DNA of 6,206 bases from positions 1 through 6,206 of the forward strand of contig JACOTK010000200.1 in the NCBI GenBank assembly GCA_016178435.1, given 5' to 3'. Below are positions 4,894 to 6,206 of this stretch, in pieces. This stretch comes from Actinomycetota bacterium (GTDB lineage: Bacteria; Actinomycetota; Acidimicrobiia; Acidimicrobiales; CADCSY01). A model generated the notes under the pieces. The model had not been told where the DNA came from. It worked only from the letters and a program-made list of their open reading frames with translations, and searched no databases. The first letter of the stretch is position 1. Each line of letters begins with the position of its first letter. The translations under genes were made by a program, and so were the position numbers.

Positions 4894-6206
4894 GGCCATC
4901 TGTTTCGTTCCGCAAGGGCCTGGACGCGCTCGAGCGTGAGGTCGGCCAGGCGCCCGAACACCGGGCGGCTCGGGCGCTTGGGCCCGTGCCGCCCGGTGCC
5001 GGGCCCAGGGTGTTGTTCCTCACTCCTCGTTCGTGGGCGGCTCACGTCCAGTGGGAGGCCATGGTTGGTCGGGCCCTGGCGGAGCGAGGCGCGAGGGTCT
5101 CGTACCTGACCTGTGGTGGGGATCGTCCGATCTGCGACCGGGTCCATGTGTACGAGGGACCCCCGATGCCGTGTCGTGGCTGCACCTCCTACGTCCATCG
5201 ATCGCTGGATGCCCACGGGCACCGTTGGGCAACCTTGCGCGGATCGGAGCATGCCGATCAGCCGTGGCCCGAGCTCGATGAGATGGACCTCCACGATCTG
5301 CGAAACGCCACGTGGCAGGGTCTGCCGTTGGGCAGGCTCGTGCAGGTTCCGGTGGGTTGGTATCTGTGCAACACCGATTTGGAGTCCGACCCGTTGGGTC
5401 GCGTCACCTACCGCCGCTTCCTTCGCAGCGCGGCAGCCATCAGCGATGAAATCCAGGTGGCGATCAGTCGGGAATCTCCCGACACGGTGGTCATGCTCAA
5501 CGGCTTGTTCCTTTTCGAGCAGGTGGCGAGAGAGCTCTGCGAACGAGCGGGGATCGATGTCGTTACCTATGAACGTGGGTACATCAAGGACACGGTCTTC
5601 TTCCATCGCGGCGTGAGCGCCAGCCGCTATGAGACGACGGCCCTTTGGGAGCAGGAGCGGGGGCGGCCGTTGACCCCGACCGAGGACCGTGAGCTCGATG
5701 CCTATCTTGCCGATCGTCAGACCGGTGCACAGTCGATCAGTGACTTCTGGCCTGCGCCACGTTTCGATGAGCCGGAGCCCGGGTTCTCGGTTCTCTTCAC
5801 CAACGTGACGTGGGACACGGCGGTGCAGGATCGGGACCGTTGCTTCGTGAACCCGCGAGAGTGGTTGGTGGAGACCGTCCGTTGGTTCGAGCGACATCCG
5901 CAGCATCGTCTGATCGTCCGGGCCCACCCTGCAGAGGTGCGGACTCCCGGCGCCCGATCCCGTGAGCCGGTTGTCGATGTCCTGACCCGAGCGATCACCT
6001 CGCTGCCCGCCAACGTCGTGGTGCTGCCCCCGGACGATCCGACGTCCTCGTACCCCTTGATGCAGGGGGCAGACGTCGCGCTGGTGTACACCTCGACCGC
6101 CGGCATGGAGGCCGTGCTGTCGGGCACTCCCTGCATCACCGCCGGCGACACGCAATACGGGGGAAAGGGTTTCACACTCGATCCTCCGGACATGACATCG
6201 TATTTC
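4890..6206 (+). CDS. Capsule_synth (KpsC/KpsS-like) polysaccharide biosynthesis protein, 3' end cut by window
   Basis: The frame is open from the ATG at 4890, within the ATGA overlap with the previous stop, to the last base: 439 residues without a stop, so the C-terminus lies outside. The C-terminal half looks like a GT-B Capsule_synth domain. It has LFTNVTWDT (302-310), LIVRAHPAE (341-349, the conserved R-x-HP), and VYTSTAGMEAVLSGTPCITA (399-418) followed by DTQYGGKGFTLDP (420-432). This matches the TS-x-x-G-x-E-A...G-x-P...Y...LT-D pattern of KpsC/KpsS retaining Kdo transferases. The N-terminal half starts as a Rossmann-like domain (VLFLTPRSW, 41-49) and carries a cysteine group: C75, C82, C95 and C98, the last two in PMPCRGC. 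No signal peptide or membrane helix is seen, so it is probably cytoplasmic. Being third in the operon and facing a CMP-sugar gene pair, it is a candidate CMP-sugar-dependent transferase, but that is inference. A CDP-glycerol-type or other GT-B transferase cannot be excluded. Confidence 0.82.
   Translation, partial: MRPSVSFRKGLDALEREVGQAPEHRAARALGPVPPGAGPRVLFLTPRSWAAHVQWEAMVGRALAERGARVSYLTCGGDRPICDRVHVYEGPPMPCRGCTSYVHRSLDAHGHRWATLRGSEHADQPWPELDEMDLHDLRNATWQGLPLGRLVQVPVGWYLCNTDLESDPLGRVTYRRFLRSAAAISDEIQVAISRESPDTVVMLNGLFLFEQVARELCERAGIDVVTYERGYIKDTVFFHRGVSASRYETTALWEQERGRPLTPTEDRELDAYLADRQTGAQSISDFWPAPRFDEPEPGFSVLFTNVTWDTAVQDRDRCFVNPREWLVETVRWFERHPQHRLIVRAHPAEVRTPGARSREPVVDVLTRAITSLPANVVVLPPDDPTSSYPLMQGADVALVYTSTAGMEAVLSGTPCITAGDTQYGGKGFTLDPPDMTSYF

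Noticed and set aside
4812..6155. A 447-codon open frame on the minus strand, opposite the KpsC/KpsS-like gene
   Set aside because: It has no recognisable motif, is rich in Arg, Pro, Gly and His as expected for the antisense of a GC-rich gene, and covers a frame with clear Capsule_synth motifs.
1..6206. CRISPR array, tRNA or rRNA gene, insertion sequence, or toxin-antitoxin or phage-defence gene
   Set aside because: No spaced direct repeats, RNA gene consensus, transposase motif or terminal inverted repeats were seen; all long coding frames are explained by glycan biosynthesis genes.

Overview
The window is GC-rich with a strong G/C preference at third codon positions. It uses GTG as well as ATG starts and has tightly overlapping genes. 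This suggests a high-GC bacterium, most likely an actinobacterium (an Acidimicrobiia-like lineage is a guess from style, not from a marker gene). It looks like part of a surface-polysaccharide (capsule, exopolysaccharide or glycan) locus. No rRNA, tRNA, CRISPR array, transposase or phage gene was seen.

Layout: (1) bases 2-289 (+) are the 3' end of a gene entering from the left; its product ends in a long helical, probably coiled-coil segment. (2) It converges on a two-gene unit on the minus strand, read 2428 to 333. First comes a short NeuB-type nonulosonate synthase, then a two-domain protein joining a NeuA-type CMP-sugar synthetase to a KdsC-like HAD phosphatase. The two genes overlap by 16 nt. 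(3) A 147-bp gap, 2429-2575, separates this unit from a divergent plus-strand operon and carries two small perfect dyads. (4) The plus-strand operon runs to the right edge: a membrane polyprenyl-phosphate sugar phosphotransferase (2576-3904), an ExoA-like family 2 glycosyltransferase (3901-4893) and a Capsule_synth (KpsC/KpsS-like) protein cut by the window end (4890-6206). Both junctions are ATGA overlaps, so the three genes are probably translated as one coupled unit.

How they may work together (inference): the phosphotransferase puts the first sugar-phosphate on undecaprenyl phosphate and the GT2 enzyme extends the chain. The minus-strand pair makes a CMP-activated nonulosonic (sialic-acid-like) sugar. 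A transferase, possibly the KpsC/KpsS-like protein because that family uses CMP-Kdo, would add it. The most unusual points are the synthase without its SAF (antifreeze-like) domain and the NeuA-phosphatase fusion, which has the domain order of animal CMAS but keeps its phosphatase residues. Together they suggest a compact route through a phosphorylated nonulosonate intermediate.
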